A stretch of 64,000 nt of DNA from Rhizobium sp. BK602 (lineage in GTDB: Bacteria; Pseudomonadota; Alphaproteobacteria; Rhizobiales; Rhizobiaceae): NCBI RefSeq assembly GCF_014195095.1, contig NZ_JACIBC010000002.1:1-64000 (forward strand), given 5' to 3'. Position numbers and translations under genes: made by a program. Under the pieces are notes generated by a model, which ran no database searches, was not told the DNA's origin, and saw only the letters and a program-made list of their open reading frames with translations. Below are positions 36,675 through 46,622 of the stretch, piece by piece; within the stretch, counting starts at the first letter, position 1; each line of letters begins with the position of its first letter.

Positions 36675-37556
36675 CTATTTGAGGATCTGCGCTCCCGAGC
36701 CGAGGATCTTGTCGTCGATCTTGCCGATCGCCTTGTCGTCCTTGCCGTCGTAATCGAGCGTCAGCAGGATGTGACGGATGAGGTTCAGGCGGGCGCGGCG
36801 CTTGTCGTTGGCGCGGATCACCGTCCAGGGCGCATAGTCCGTATGCGTGTCCTTCAGCATGCGGTCGCGCTTCTCGCTATAGTCCTTCCATTTCGTCAGC
36901 GCCGCGATATCCATGGAGGAGAGCTTCCAGACGGCGCGCGGATCGTGGCGCCGGTCGTGAAAGCGCTTGAGCTGCATTTCCCGGCCGATATCGAGATAGA
37001 ATTTGAAGAACAGGATACCGTCCTGAACGATCAGCCGCTCCATCCGCGGTGCCTGCTTCAGGAATTGCTCGTATTGCTGCGGTGTGCAGAAGCCCATGAC
37101 CGGCTCGACACCGGCGCGGTTGTACCAGGAGCGGTCGAACAGCACGAATTCGCCCGCCGTCGGGAACTGCGCGACATAGCGCTGGAAATACCACTGCCCC
37201 GCCTCGCGGTCGGTCGGCTTGGTCAGCGCCACGACGCGCGCAAGGCGTGGGTTCATATGCGCCGAGGTCGCCGCGATCGAGCCGCCCTTGCCGGCAGCGT
37301 CGCGTCCCTCGAACAGCGCCATCACCCGCTTGCCGGTCGCCTGCAGCCAGAACTGCACCTTGATGAGTTCGATCTGCAGCTTTTCCAGCTCTTCGAGATA
37401 CTCCTCATCCTTTAGCTTCTTCTTGTAGGGATAGCCGCCCGAACCTAGCGCTTCCGTGTCGATCCATTCGGGCAGCACGGGATCGTCGACATCGAATATG
37501 CGTTTCTGACCGTGGATATCCAGTTCCACCGCGCGGCTTTCCACTTCTTCCGCCAT
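36675..37556 (-). CDS. ppk2: Polyphosphate kinase 2
   Basis: A 293-residue class I PPK2. Walker A is [12 protein letters not shown] near residue 78, Walker B region [17 protein letters not shown], and the lid [19 protein letters not shown]. It transfers phosphate from polyphosphate to nucleoside diphosphates, or makes polyphosphate. I start at 37556 with GGGAG upstream; an upstream in-frame ATG at 37655 reads through likely non-coding DNA. It is divergent from phoR, suggesting joint phosphate control. Confidence 0.92.
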   Translation of the reverse strand: MAEEVESRAVELDIHGQKRIFDVDDPVLPEWIDTEALGSGGYPYKKKLKDEEYLEELEKLQIELIKVQFWLQATGKRVMALFEGRDAAGKGGSIAATSAHMNPRLARVVALTKPTDREAGQWYFQRYVAQFPTAGEFVLFDRSWYNRAGVEPVMGFCTPQQYEQFLKQAPRMERLIVQDGILFFKFYLDIGREMQLKRFHDRRHDPRAVWKLSSMDIAALTKWKDYSEKRDRMLKDTHTDYAPWTVIRANDKRRARLNLIRHILLTLDYDGKDDKAIGKIDDKILGSGAQILK

Positions 37557-37795
37557 GCGCTCTGCTCCCCGCAATTGGCGCCCTCCGGGCGTTGCCCTTT
37601 GGACGCGGCAAAAAGACCACACGGGCAAGTTGGGATATTTATCCTGTCTTTTCAAGCCTTTTGCCGATCGCCACCCTCGCTGTTACATTTATTGTTGTCA
37701 GTGGCCCGCCGCTGTGGATAGGGCCAAAAACTTCTGTCATGAATCGTCGCTAAGACGCGGAGTCTTGATGTCCGCGATGGCAGGCGAAGGGACGG

Positions 37796-39058
37796 GTGCA
37801 CTTGCAAGACGAATGGTCATTCCTCAGGAAGCTGGCGGCGCGGTTGCGGCAGGAGATCGCCATTCTCATCCTGGCCACGCTCATCGCCATCCTGGCGCTC
37901 ATCGAGGGGATCGGTGCGGGCTTCGTCTTCTGGCTCTGGGCGGCGGCCGTTTTCGTGGCGTTGACCCGCGCGCCGCTGGTCGAGCAGGCGGAACCTCCGC
38001 CGCCCGCCGAGCCGCGGCCGGTCGATCCGGAAACCCTGCTGCGCACCGTCTCCGCCGGCCTCGCAGCCCTTGACATGCCGGCGCTGATCATCGACCGCGA
38101 GGCATCGGTCCTGGCGCAGAACCCGGCGGCCGAAAAGGCATTCGGTGCCTTTCCAGCCGGCGCGCATATTTCCGCCAAGCTGCGCTCTCCGAGCGTGCTC
38201 GACATGGTGCGCGAGACCATCGCCACCAATGCGCCCAACCAGATCGAACATTCCGAGCGGCTGCCCTCCGAGCGCGTCTACATCATCCGCATCGCACCCG
38301 TCGAGCTGCCGGATATAGAGATCGAGCCGGGCATGTTCTTCGTGCTGTCCTTCCGCGATATTTCGGAGCTTCGCCACATCGACCGCATGCGTTCCGATTT
38401 CGTCGCCAATGCCAGCCACGAGCTGCGCACGCCGCTCGCCTCGCTGCGCGGTTTCATCGAAACCATCCAGGGACCGGCCAAGGCGGACCCGAAGGCGCAG
38501 CAGCGTTTCCTCGGCATCATGTTCGATCAGACGACGCGCATGAGCCGCCTGGTCGACGATCTCCTGTCGCTGTCGCGGCTGGAACTGAAGTCGCATATCG
38601 CGCCGGATCAGAAGGTCGATCTCGTGCCTCTGCTCGGACATGTGCGCGATTCACTGCTGCCGTTGGCCGGCGATCTCGACGTCACCATCAACCTGCATCT
38701 GCCGCCGGCAAAGGCGGAGGTGCTCGGCGATCGCGACGAACTGGTGCAGGTTTTCGAAAACCTCATCGAGAATGCCTGCAAATATGGCCAGGAAGGCAAG
38801 GTGGTCGACGTTTCGCTTCTGAGCGAGCCGGGTCAGGCCGTCGAAGTCGTCGTCTCCGACCGGGGGCCGGGCATCCCGGCCGAACATGTGCCGCGTCTCA
38901 CCGAACGCTTCTATCGCGTGAATGTCGAGGACAGTCGTTCCAAGAAGGGAACCGGCCTCGGACTCGCCATCGTCAAGCACATTCTGACCCGCCACCGCGC
39001 CAGACTGATCGTCAAGTCGGAAGTCGGCAAGGGAACGGATTTTACCGTCCGCTTCTGA
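37796..39058 (+). CDS. phoR: Phosphate regulon sensor kinase
   Basis: A 420-residue histidine kinase. Two N-terminal membrane segments (residues 20-60) lead to a PAS-like region, then HisKA with the phosphoryl-accepting His at about 208 in NASHELRTPLASL. The ATPase shows ENLIENACKYG, DRGPGIP and GTGLGLAIVK. It should phosphorylate PhoB when phosphate is low, restrained by PstB-PhoU. The first codon is a GTG at 37796 with AAGG upstream. It heads the run to phoB; CTGTCAT (37734) with CGTCGCT is a weak Pho-box candidate before it. Confidence 0.92.
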   Translation: MHLQDEWSFLRKLAARLRQEIAILILATLIAILALIEGIGAGFVFWLWAAAVFVALTRAPLVEQAEPPPPAEPRPVDPETLLRTVSAGLAALDMPALIIDREASVLAQNPAAEKAFGAFPAGAHISAKLRSPSVLDMVRETIATNAPNQIEHSERLPSERVYIIRIAPVELPDIEIEPGMFFVLSFRDISELRHIDRMRSDFVANASHELRTPLASLRGFIETIQGPAKADPKAQQRFLGIMFDQTTRMSRLVDDLLSLSRLELKSHIAPDQKVDLVPLLGHVRDSLLPLAGDLDVTINLHLPPAKAEVLGDRDELVQVFENLIENACKYGQEGKVVDVSLLSEPGQAVEVVVSDRGPGIPAEHVPRLTERFYRVNVEDSRSKKGTGLGLAIVKHILTRHRARLIVKSEVGKGTDFTVRF

Positions 39059-39118
39059 CAGCTTCTGTGAATCCCCGTCATCATGTATGAATTATCCCAT
39101 TATTTTCAACGGGATGAC

Positions 39119-39147
39119 TCGTCATAATTGTTTCATGCGCCTGACAT
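39119..39147 (+). promoter_or_regulatory. Pho box before pstS
   Basis: Three 7-base half sites, TCGTCAT (39119), GTTTCAT (39130) and CTGACAT (39141), repeat every 11 bp. This fits the PhoB consensus CTGTCAT-N4-CTGTCAT. A further weak pair CCGTCAT (39075) and TATGAAT (39086) lies upstream. PhoB should activate pstS here. Confidence 0.7.
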
Positions 39148-39242
39148 AAAAGGTCGATGCTTCGACCGGTAAGAAGGGGATGCTGAAAAGGTGGGTGCGC
39201 CGTCCGCCACAGTGCTCTTCAAAGCTTGTTAGGGGATTCGTC

Positions 39243-40277
39243 ATGAATGCTTTGAAATTGTCCATTCTTGCATTGGTTGCATCGTCCACCTTTGCCGGCG
39301 TTGCCGCGGCCCGTGATCAAATTCAGATCGCCGGCTCCTCCACCGTGTTCCCTTATGCGAAGATCGTTGCCGAAACCTTCGGTGAGACCTTTACCGGCTT
39401 CAAGACGCCGGTCGTCGAATCCGGCGGTTCCGGCGCTGGCCTGAAGGAATTCTGCAAGGGCGTCGGCGCGGATTCGATCGATATCGCCAATTCCTCGCGC
39501 CCGATCAAGGGCAGCGAAGTCGAGGCCTGCAAGGCGGCGGGCGTCACCGATATCCAGCAGGTCAAGATCGGCTATGACGGCATCGTCTTCGCTTACGACA
39601 AGGGCAATCCGGACATCAAGTTCGTGCCCGCCGATCTCTACAAGGCGCTCGCCGCCGAAGTTGTCGTCAATGGCAAGCTGGTCGCCAACCCTTACAGGAA
39701 ATGGTCTGAGATCAATCCGGCGCTGCCGGATTTCGAAATCGCCACCTATATTCCGGGCGAAAAGCATGGCACGCGCGAAGTCTTCGAAGAGAAGGTGCTC
39801 GCCGCCGGCTGCAAGGAGTCCGGCGCGCTCGACGTCATCAAGACGACCGTTTCCGATGCCGCCCAACAGGCCAAGACATGCATCGCCGTGCGTAAGGACG
39901 GCGTGGCAGTCGATATCGACGGCGACTATCCCGAGACGCTCGCCCGCATCAACGCCAACAAGCACGGCGTCGGCGTCTTCGGCCTGTATTTCTTCCAGAA
40001 CAATGCCGACAAGCTGAAGGTCGCGACCGTAAGCGGCGTCGTACCATCGGGTGCCACGATTGCCGACGGTACCTATCCGGTCTCGCGCCCGCTGTTCTTC
40101 TACGTCAAGAAGGCGCATCTCGGCGTCATTCCCGGCCTGAAGGAATATGTCGACTTCTTCACCAGCGACCAGATGATCGGTCCGGACAGCCCCTTGGCCG
40201 AATATGGTCTGGTGCCGGCGCCGGATGCCGAGCGTGACCAGATCCGCAAGGATTTCAGCGACGGGAAAATCATGTGA
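39243..40277 (+). CDS. pstS: Phosphate-binding periplasmic protein
   Basis: A 344-residue PstS with a signal peptide of about 22 residues ending GVAAARD. It binds phosphate in the periplasm for PstCAB. IAGSSTVFPYAKI and VESGGSGAGLKEFCKG are typical binding-loop strings. I use the ATG at 39243. It is preceded by the Pho box at 39119-39147. Confidence 0.94.
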   Translation: MNALKLSILALVASSTFAGVAAARDQIQIAGSSTVFPYAKIVAETFGETFTGFKTPVVESGGSGAGLKEFCKGVGADSIDIANSSRPIKGSEVEACKAAGVTDIQQVKIGYDGIVFAYDKGNPDIKFVPADLYKALAAEVVVNGKLVANPYRKWSEINPALPDFEIATYIPGEKHGTREVFEEKVLAAGCKESGALDVIKTTVSDAAQQAKTCIAVRKDGVAVDIDGDYPETLARINANKHGVGVFGLYFFQNNADKLKVATVSGVVPSGATIADGTYPVSRPLFFYVKKAHLGVIPGLKEYVDFFTSDQMIGPDSPLAEYGLVPAPDAERDQIRKDFSDGKIM

Positions 40278-40350
40278 TCGCACAGGAATTGCCCGCCGGC
40301 GTGGATTTCACCGTGCCGGCGTTCGCCGGGGAGTAGGCCGGGAATTGGAA

Positions 40351-41832
40351 ATGAGTGTATCGCTGCTGCTGCTGTGCCTGTCGATCGTCGGCGCCTCCGT
40401 TTTCGTGCTGGGGCGCACGCGGGCGGCTGCGCTATCGGGCGGCAGATCGTCGGCGATGCATTCGCGGCTCGGCTATTACGGCGCCTATGCCGCCATTTGG
40501 GCGACCCTGCCGGCACTTGCGCTGATCGCGGCCTGGCTATGGATCAGTCCGCAGGTGATCGATCGCCTCGTGGTCAAGTCCTTTCCCGACGAGGTGAAGG
40601 CGCTGCCGGCTGCCGAGCTGAACCTCAGCTATGGCATGGTACGCAGCATTGCCCATGGCATGCGTCTGCTGGATGACCGGCAGCGCGCTGCCGTCGGCGA
40701 TGGCACCGCCGATCTGCAATTGATCCTGGCGCAGAAGGGTGTGCCGCTAGCGACGAGGCCGACCGGCTATATGATCGACGCCGCCAACAGCTACAACGGC
40801 ATGCGTCATCTGAGCCGCGTCGTCATGTCGGCCGCGGCGATCGCGCTTTCCCTCGGCTGCGGCATTTTCGGCCTGCGGGCCATCGCGCCGCGCTTTCGCG
40901 CCCGCAACCGGGTGGAGCAGGTCATTCTCGGCGGCCTGATCGTCGCCTCCTCCATCGCCGTGCTGACGACGGTCGGCATCGTCGCCTCGATGCTGTCGGA
41001 GGCGGCCCGCTTCTTCGGCATGGTCCCCGCCGCCGAATTCTTCTTCGGCACGGTCTGGGACCCGCGCTTCGCCGGCGCAGGCTCGCAGGCTTCGGGAACC
41101 TTCGGCCTCGTGCCCTTGCTGGCCGGTACGCTCTATATCGGCCTTGTCGCCATGCTGGTTGCCGTGCCGATCGGATTGTTCGCCGCCATCTACATGGCCG
41201 AATATGCCTCCGCCCGCCTGCGCTCCGTCGCCAAGCCGATGCTGGAGGTGCTCGCCGGCATTCCCACGATCGTCTACGGCTTCTTCGCCCTCGTCACCGT
41301 CGGGCCGTTCCTGCGTGATCTCTCGGCCGATCTCAACGGCCTGGTGACGGGCAATTATGCGAGCTTCATCGAAGCCCAGAGCGTGCTGACCGCCGGTTTC
41401 GTCATGGGCGTCATGCTCATCCCCTACGTCTCCTCGCTTTCCGACGACATCATCACGGCGGTGCCGCGCTCGCTGCGCGACGGTTCGCTCGGCCTTGGCG
41501 CCACCCGTTCGGAAACGGTCAAGCGCGTGCTGCTGCCGGCGGCACTGCCGGGCATCGTCGGCGCACTGCTGATGACCGCGTCGCGGGCGATCGGCGAAAC
41601 CATGATCGTCGTGCTGGCTGCCGGCGTCGCCGCCCGCATGCAGCTCGATCCCTTCGAGCCGATGACGACGGTCACCGTCAAGATCGTCAATCAGCTGACC
41701 GGCGATCTCGAATTCACCTCGCCGCAGACGCTGGTCGCCTTCGCGCTCGGCATCACGCTCTTCTGCCTGACCCTGTGCCTGAACGTTTATGCGCTCTACA
41801 TCGTGCGCCGCTACAGGGAGCAATACGAATGA
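40351..41832 (+). CDS. pstC: Phosphate ABC transporter permease
   Basis: A 493-residue PstC, longer than the E. coli form (about 320) because of an N-terminal extension of about 200 residues that includes two membrane segments. The transport domain has LEVLAGIPTIVYGF and MTASRAIGETMIV. I start at 40351, where GGAA precedes; the long upstream frame lies in the pstS tail. Stop overlaps pstA (ATGA). Confidence 0.9.
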   Translation: MSVSLLLLCLSIVGASVFVLGRTRAAALSGGRSSAMHSRLGYYGAYAAIWATLPALALIAAWLWISPQVIDRLVVKSFPDEVKALPAAELNLSYGMVRSIAHGMRLLDDRQRAAVGDGTADLQLILAQKGVPLATRPTGYMIDAANSYNGMRHLSRVVMSAAAIALSLGCGIFGLRAIAPRFRARNRVEQVILGGLIVASSIAVLTTVGIVASMLSEAARFFGMVPAAEFFFGTVWDPRFAGAGSQASGTFGLVPLLAGTLYIGLVAMLVAVPIGLFAAIYMAEYASARLRSVAKPMLEVLAGIPTIVYGFFALVTVGPFLRDLSADLNGLVTGNYASFIEAQSVLTAGFVMGVMLIPYVSSLSDDIITAVPRSLRDGSLGLGATRSETVKRVLLPAALPGIVGALLMTASRAIGETMIVVLAAGVAARMQLDPFEPMTTVTVKIVNQLTGDLEFTSPQTLVAFALGITLFCLTLCLNVYALYIVRRYREQYE

Positions 41833-43160
41833 GCGGCGCCCTATCCTCCGCAAAGCCGCCGATGCCGCGTGGCCTGACGGCTGGCGCGATCCGCCGCGAT
41901 ATCGGCATCAAGCGCCGTTACGCGGCCGAGCGCCGTTTCCGCGCCTATGGCATGGCCGCGGTCATCTTCGGTCTCGTCTTTCTCGCCATGCTGCTCTTCT
42001 CGGTGGTGCGGCATGGCTATACGGCCTTCGTACAGACCTCGATCACGCTGCCGATCGAGTTCAGCGAGAGGGTGATCGATCCCGCTGGCAAGCGCGGCGG
42101 CGATCCGAATGTGCTGATGGCGGCCAACTATCCGCTTCTGGTCCGCGACGCCCTGGTGGCGATGCTCGGCATCGACCCCGCCAACCGGCCCTTGGTGCGC
42201 GAGGCGACGGCGATGGTCTCGGACAGCGCTCGCACCGTGCTGCGCGACAAGGTCATGGCCGATCCCGCAATCATCGGGAAGACGGTGAAGGTCACGCTGC
42301 TTGCCGGCGCCAACATCGACTCCGCCAACAAGGGGCAGATCGATCTGACGGTGGCTGAAAAGGACCGCAAGGTCTCCGACCGGCAGCTCGCCTGGATGAA
42401 GCAGCTCAGCGATGGCGGCGCCCTCGACGAGGCGTTCAACACCGGCCTGTTCCTGTCGGGCAATTCCAGCCGTCCGGAGGCCGCCGGTCTCGGGGTGGCG
42501 CTGATCGGTTCGTTCTACCTGATGCTGACCGTGCTGGCGCTGGCACTGCCCATCGGCGTCGCCACCTCGATCTATCTCGAGGAATTTGCGCCGAAGAACC
42601 GGCTGACGGATCTGATCGAGGTCAATATCAACAATCTCGCCGCCGTACCCTCGATCGTCTACGGTCTGCTCGGTCTTTCGGTCTTCATCAACGTCGTCGG
42701 TCTGCCGCGTTCCGCCTCGCTGGTCGGAGGGCTGGTGCTCAGCCTGATGACGCTGCCGATGATCATCATCGCCACCCGCTCGGCGCTGCGCGCCGTGCCG
42801 CCGTCGATCCGCAGCGCGGCTCTGGGCCTCGGCGCCTCACGCATGCAGGTGGTGTTCCATCACGTCCTGCCGCTCGCCATGCCCGGCATCCTGACGGGCA
42901 CAATCCTCGGGCTGGCGCATGCGCTCGGCGAGACCGCGCCGCTGCTGTTGATCGGCATGGTCGCCTTCGTCGCCAACTATCCGTCCTCGCCGCTCGATCC
43001 TTCGACGGCGCTGCCGGTGCAGATCTACATGTGGGCGAGCGAAGCCGAGCGCGCCTTCGTCGAACGAACCTCTGGGGCGATCATCGTCCTGCTCTTCTTC
43101 CTTGTTGCGATGAACATCGGGGCCATCCTGCTGCGCCGTCGCTTCGAGCGGCGCTGGTGA
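41829..43160 (+). CDS. pstA: Phosphate ABC transporter permease
   Basis: A 443-residue PstA, longer than in E. coli. It has a DUF3333-type N-terminal membrane region ([20 protein letters not shown]) and a soluble insertion before the transport domain, which includes [15 protein letters not shown] and [17 protein letters not shown]. Translation is coupled to pstC. It pairs with PstC in the inner membrane. Confidence 0.92.
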   Translation: MSGALSSAKPPMPRGLTAGAIRRDIGIKRRYAAERRFRAYGMAAVIFGLVFLAMLLFSVVRHGYTAFVQTSITLPIEFSERVIDPAGKRGGDPNVLMAANYPLLVRDALVAMLGIDPANRPLVREATAMVSDSARTVLRDKVMADPAIIGKTVKVTLLAGANIDSANKGQIDLTVAEKDRKVSDRQLAWMKQLSDGGALDEAFNTGLFLSGNSSRPEAAGLGVALIGSFYLMLTVLALALPIGVATSIYLEEFAPKNRLTDLIEVNINNLAAVPSIVYGLLGLSVFINVVGLPRSASLVGGLVLSLMTLPMIIIATRSALRAVPPSIRSAALGLGASRMQVVFHHVLPLAMPGILTGTILGLAHALGETAPLLLIGMVAFVANYPSSPLDPSTALPVQIYMWASEAERAFVERTSGAIIVLLFFLVAMNIGAILLRRRFERRW

Positions 43161-43174
43161 GGGGAGATGCTGCA

Positions 43175-43990
43175 ATGAACATGATGACGGAAGCAGCGGG
43201 CGAAAAGGCACTGGCCAGGAAGATGACCACGATCCCCTACAAGATGATCGGTCAGGACGTCTCCGTCCATTACGGCGAGAAGCGCGCCCTGTTCGACGTG
43301 AACCTGAAGATCCGCGCCAATACGGTGACTGCGCTGATCGGCCCGTCGGGATGCGGCAAGTCCACCTTCCTGCGTTGCCTCAACCGCATGAACGACACGA
43401 TCGAGACCTGCCGCGTCACCGGCAGGATCACGCTCGAGGATCAGGATGTCTACGAGAACATCATCGATGTCGTCGAGCTTCGCGCCCGCGTCGGCATGGT
43501 GTTCCAGAAACCCAATCCCTTTCCGAAGTCGATTTACGAGAACGTGGCCTATGGCCCGCGCATTCATGGCCTGCATCGCTCCAAGGCCGATCTCGACCAT
43601 ATCGTCGAGACCAGCCTGCAGAAGGCGGGTCTCTGGGGCGAGGTGAAGGACCGGCTGCAGGAGGCCGGCACCAGCCTGTCCGGCGGCCAACAGCAGCGCC
43701 TGTGCATCGCCCGCGCCGTCGCCGTCAGCCCGGAGGTCATTCTGATGGACGAGCCCTGCTCGGCGCTCGACCCGATCGCCACCGCCAAGGTCGAGGATCT
43801 CATTCACGAGCTCAGGGAAAACTTCACGATCGTCATCGTGACCCACTCCATGCAGCAGGCCGCCCGCGTCTCGCAGCGCACCGCAATGTTTCACCTCGGA
43901 CATCTGGTCGAGGAGAACGATACCGATAAGATGTTCACCAATCCCGACGATTTCCGCACGCAGGATTACATCATGGGCCGTTTTGGTTGA
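43175..43990 (+). CDS. pstB: Phosphate ABC transporter ATPase
   Basis: A 271-residue ATPase with Walker [10 protein letters not shown] near residue 56, signature [14 protein letters not shown] and Walker [14 protein letters not shown]. It powers PstSCA and is needed, with PhoU, for turning PhoR off when phosphate is enough. I start at 43175 with GGGGAGA upstream; the track back to 43031 is inside pstA. Confidence 0.95.
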   Translation: MNMMTEAAGEKALARKMTTIPYKMIGQDVSVHYGEKRALFDVNLKIRANTVTALIGPSGCGKSTFLRCLNRMNDTIETCRVTGRITLEDQDVYENIIDVVELRARVGMVFQKPNPFPKSIYENVAYGPRIHGLHRSKADLDHIVETSLQKAGLWGEVKDRLQEAGTSLSGGQQQRLCIARAVAVSPEVILMDEPCSALDPIATAKVEDLIHELRENFTIVIVTHSMQQAARVSQRTAMFHLGHLVEENDTDKMFTNPDDFRTQDYIMGRFG

Positions 43991-44041
43991 TGATGATCCC
44001 CGCGCGGCTCCTTTCACACGTTTCACCTTGAGGATAGCAAA

Positions 44042-44755
44042 ATGGTCTCCACCCACATTCTTTCTGCCTATGACGAAGACCTGAAGTTCCTGACCCGCCG
44101 CATCGCGGAAATGGGCGGTCTGGCGGAACAGATGGTCAGCGACAGCGTCCGCGCGCTGGTGCATGGCGATGCCGCCCTCGCACAGAAGGTCATCTCCGAC
44201 GATGTCGTCCTCGACCATGCCGAGCGCGAAGTCGGCGACAAGGCGATCGTCACCATCGCGCGCCGCCAGCCGATGGCGGCCGACCTGCGCGAGATCATGG
44301 GTTCGATCCGCATCGCCTCCGATCTGGAGCGCGTCGGCGATCTCGGCAAGAACACCGCCAAGCGCGTCATCGCCGTGCAGGGCCACGGCGTTCCCCGCCG
44401 TCTTGCCCGCGGCATCGAGCATCTGTCCGAACTGGCGCTCAGCCAGCTCAAGGAAGTGCTCGACGTCTACACGACCCGTTCGCCCGACAAGGCCGTGTCG
44501 ATCCGCGAGCGCGACGAGGAAATCGACGCCATGTACACCTCGCTCTTCCGCGAGATGCTGACCTACATGATGGAAGATCCGCGCAACATCACCACCTGCA
44601 CGCATCTTCTCTTCTGCGCCAAGAACATAGAGCGCATCGGCGACCATGCCACCAATATCGCCGAGACGATCTATTACATGGCGACCGGCGCCCAGCCCGA
44701 AGGCGAGCGCCCGAAAGACGATACCGCCAACACCGTCGGCGCAGTGACGGAATAA
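44042..44755 (+). CDS. phoU: Phosphate signalling protein PhoU
   Basis: A 237-residue PhoU of two homologous three-helix halves. Each has the acidic metal site: DLREIMGSIRIASDLERVGDL in the first, and AKNIERIGDHATNIAE in the second. It bridges PstB and PhoR to inhibit the kinase when phosphate is abundant. It is 51 bp after pstB. Confidence 0.94.
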   Translation: MVSTHILSAYDEDLKFLTRRIAEMGGLAEQMVSDSVRALVHGDAALAQKVISDDVVLDHAEREVGDKAIVTIARRQPMAADLREIMGSIRIASDLERVGDLGKNTAKRVIAVQGHGVPRRLARGIEHLSELALSQLKEVLDVYTTRSPDKAVSIRERDEEIDAMYTSLFREMLTYMMEDPRNITTCTHLLFCAKNIERIGDHATNIAETIYYMATGAQPEGERPKDDTANTVGAVTE

Positions 44756-44787
44756 TCTGGAAGCGAAGAAAAGGAGACCATAGGCGC

Positions 44788-45471
44788 ATGGTTCCGAGAG
44801 TTGCTGTTGTAGAAGACGAGGAAGCGCTCAGCGTTTTGCTGCGCTATAATCTCGAGGCCGAGGGCTTCGAGGTCGATACGATCCTCAGGGGTGATGAAGC
44901 CGAGTTGCGTCTCCAGGAGCGCACGCCCGATCTTCTGATCCTCGACTGGATGCTGCCGGGCGTGTCCGGCATCGAGCTCTGCCGGCGGCTGCGCATGCGG
45001 CCGGAGACGGAGCGCCTGCCGATCATCATGCTGACGGCCCGCGGCGAGGAGAGCGAGCGCGTGCGCGGCCTTTCCACCGGCGCGGACGACTATGTCGTCA
45101 AGCCGTTCTCGACGCCGGAGCTGATGGCCCGCGTCAAGGCGATGCTGCGCCGTGCCCGTCCGGAGGTTCTCTCCACGGTGCTACGTTGCGGCGATATCGA
45201 GCTCGACCGCGAAACCCATCGCGTTCACCGCAAGAGCCGCGAAGTGCGTCTGGGTCCGACCGAATTCCGCCTGCTGGAATTCCTGATGTCGTCGCCCGGC
45301 CGCGTCTTCTCGCGCTCGCAACTGCTCGACGGCGTATGGGGGCATGATATCTATGTCGACGAACGCACCGTCGACGTCCATGTCGGCCGCCTGCGCAAGG
45401 CGCTGAACTTCTCCAATATGCAGGATGTCATCCGCACCGTTCGCGGCGCGGGCTATTCCATGGAAGCCTGA
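44788..45471 (+). CDS. phoB: Phosphate response regulator
   Basis: A 227-residue OmpR-type regulator. The phosphoryl-acceptor Asp is D53 in LLILDWMLPG, with the acidic pair E9-D10 and the conserved Lys in VVKPFSTPE. The C-terminal winged helix ends DERTVDVHVGRLRKAL. AAGGAG precedes the ATG. It activates Pho boxes such as that before pstS. Confidence 0.95.
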   Translation: MVPRVAVVEDEEALSVLLRYNLEAEGFEVDTILRGDEAELRLQERTPDLLILDWMLPGVSGIELCRRLRMRPETERLPIIMLTARGEESERVRGLSTGADDYVVKPFSTPELMARVKAMLRRARPEVLSTVLRCGDIELDRETHRVHRKSREVRLGPTEFRLLEFLMSSPGRVFSRSQLLDGVWGHDIYVDERTVDVHVGRLRKALNFSNMQDVIRTVRGAGYSMEA

Positions 45472-45472
45472 A

Positions 45473-45572
45473 GCATGTCGCGCAAACGTGTATGCGGTTT
45501 TGCGACCACGACATGCGCAGGTCAAAGATTTGAAGCGCGAGACGCGGATCTGAAAGATCGCGATGCGCTTTA
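45473..45572. repeat. RIME-like element after phoB
   Basis: GCATGTCGCGCAAA ... GGTTTTGCGACCACGACATGC, then TCAAAGATTTGAAGCGCGA and ATCTGAAAGATCGCGATGCG. It aligns along its whole length with 61010-61111. It begins just after the phoB stop. Confidence 0.85.
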
Positions 45573-45615
45573 AGCGGGAAACCGCTCAGGCTTCCACCAT
45601 AGCGGCGGAAACAGA

Positions 45616-45642
45616 AAACGGGCCTTTCGGCCCGTTTCTTTT
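45616..45642. terminator. Bidirectional terminator between phoB and gcrA
   Basis: AAACGGGCC, loop TTTC, GGCCCGTTT is a perfect 9-bp stem flanked by A and T runs on the two sides. It can end both the pho operon and, in reverse, gcrA. Confidence 0.88.
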
Positions 45643-45660
45643 GTCTCGATGATAGGCAGG

Positions 45661-46197
45661 TCAGCCGCGCGACTGCGGCGCCGCCCGGCGCCGCTCGTGC
45701 ACCGGCTGATAGGCCAGCCGCTGATGGTAGCCGCAATAGGGCGAGGCATCCGGGCTGTCGTTGCCGCAGAAATGGAAATCATCCTTCAGCGGGTCGCCGA
45801 CCGGCCACTTGCAGGTGCGCTCGGTGAGCTCCGTCAAGCCGAGGCGACGCGAGATCGGAACGACCACATTGGCGGCCGGACGATATTCGATCTCGTTGAC
45901 GGCATCGACCTCGATCTCTTCCTTGAGCATCGTCGCACCCTGCTGGCGGGTGATCGTGCGGGTAGCGACGCGCGAGGCGTAGTTCGGCGCACGCGGCGCC
46001 GAGGTGCTGCGCTTCGGCGCTCGGGCAGCCGTCGCCGTGCCGCCGGCCTTTGCCCGGCCCGGAAGGCTCAAGCGATGCACCTTGCCGATAACGGCGTTAC
46101 GGCTGACGCCACCGAGCTGTGCCGCGATCTGGCTGGCGCTCAAACCTTCGGACCACAGCTTCTTCAGCTTCTCGACGCGTTCGTCTGTCCAATTCAT
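45661..46197 (-). CDS. gcrA: Cell cycle regulator GcrA
   Basis: A 178-residue GcrA with the N-terminal DNA-binding domain MNWTDERVEKLKKLWSEG and RNAVIGKVHRLSLPGRAK, an Ala/Thr-rich linker, and the C-terminal region with zinc-like cysteines around FCGNDSPDASPYCGYH. GcrA binds RNA polymerase sigma70 holoenzyme and GANTC-methylated promoters in alphaproteobacteria. The upstream GANTC cluster at 46342-46378 is notable. Confidence 0.93.
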   Translation of the reverse strand: MNWTDERVEKLKKLWSEGLSASQIAAQLGGVSRNAVIGKVHRLSLPGRAKAGGTATAARAPKRSTSAPRAPNYASRVATRTITRQQGATMLKEEIEVDAVNEIEYRPAANVVVPISRRLGLTELTERTCKWPVGDPLKDDFHFCGNDSPDASPYCGYHQRLAYQPVHERRRAAPQSRG

Positions 46198-46341
46198 GCC
46201 CTGTCTCCGCTGTCGCGTTTCCGATGGCAGAATCCTTCACCATTGCCCCGCATTTGGTCGAGGCGCGAAACGCTCTAAAATTGTGGTGACTAGTTCCGCC
46301 GCATGCAGTCTAGCAATTGCTTTTTAACCTAGTGTGAGGCT

Positions 46342-46378
46342 GACTCCGTGACAAGAGTCGCGGGAATCCTGAGGAATC
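46342..46378. promoter_or_regulatory. Four GANTC sites upstream of gcrA
   Basis: GACTC at 46342, GAGTC at 46355, GAATC at 46364 and GAATC at 46374, plus GAATC at 46230. CcrM methylates the adenine of GANTC, and GcrA reads this. They lie 145-181 bp upstream of the gcrA start and 245-281 bp before argD. The rest of the 46198-46622 gap holds no gene; it has a TTAACC half-site near 46325. Confidence 0.6.
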
Positions 46379-46530
46379 GATTTCGAGGTTTTCCCCAACT
46401 TGCTGTGGCGGCGTGGCATTTATGCCATATGAACGATCACGCATGTCCCGTTCGTTCCGAAGCGCTGTTTCGCACCTGCTAAAGCGCCAGTTTTGTTGAC
46501 ATCGCGGTGCAAAACATCAATAGTGCCCAG

Positions 46531-46559
46531 GCCGCCGCAAGGCGGCATTTTTGATTTTT
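46531..46559 (+). terminator. Terminator-like hairpin in the argD leader
   Basis: GCCGCC, loop GCAA, GGCGGC is followed by ATTTTTGATTTTT. It stands 64 bp before the argD start, where it would attenuate or insulate transcription of argD. The stem is only 6 bp. Confidence 0.45.
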
Positions 46560-46622
46560 CCGGGCCCGTTTCCTTGGAGGGAAGCGCTTGGCCCTAAAGG
46601 TTGTGATCAGGGAGAATAGGCC

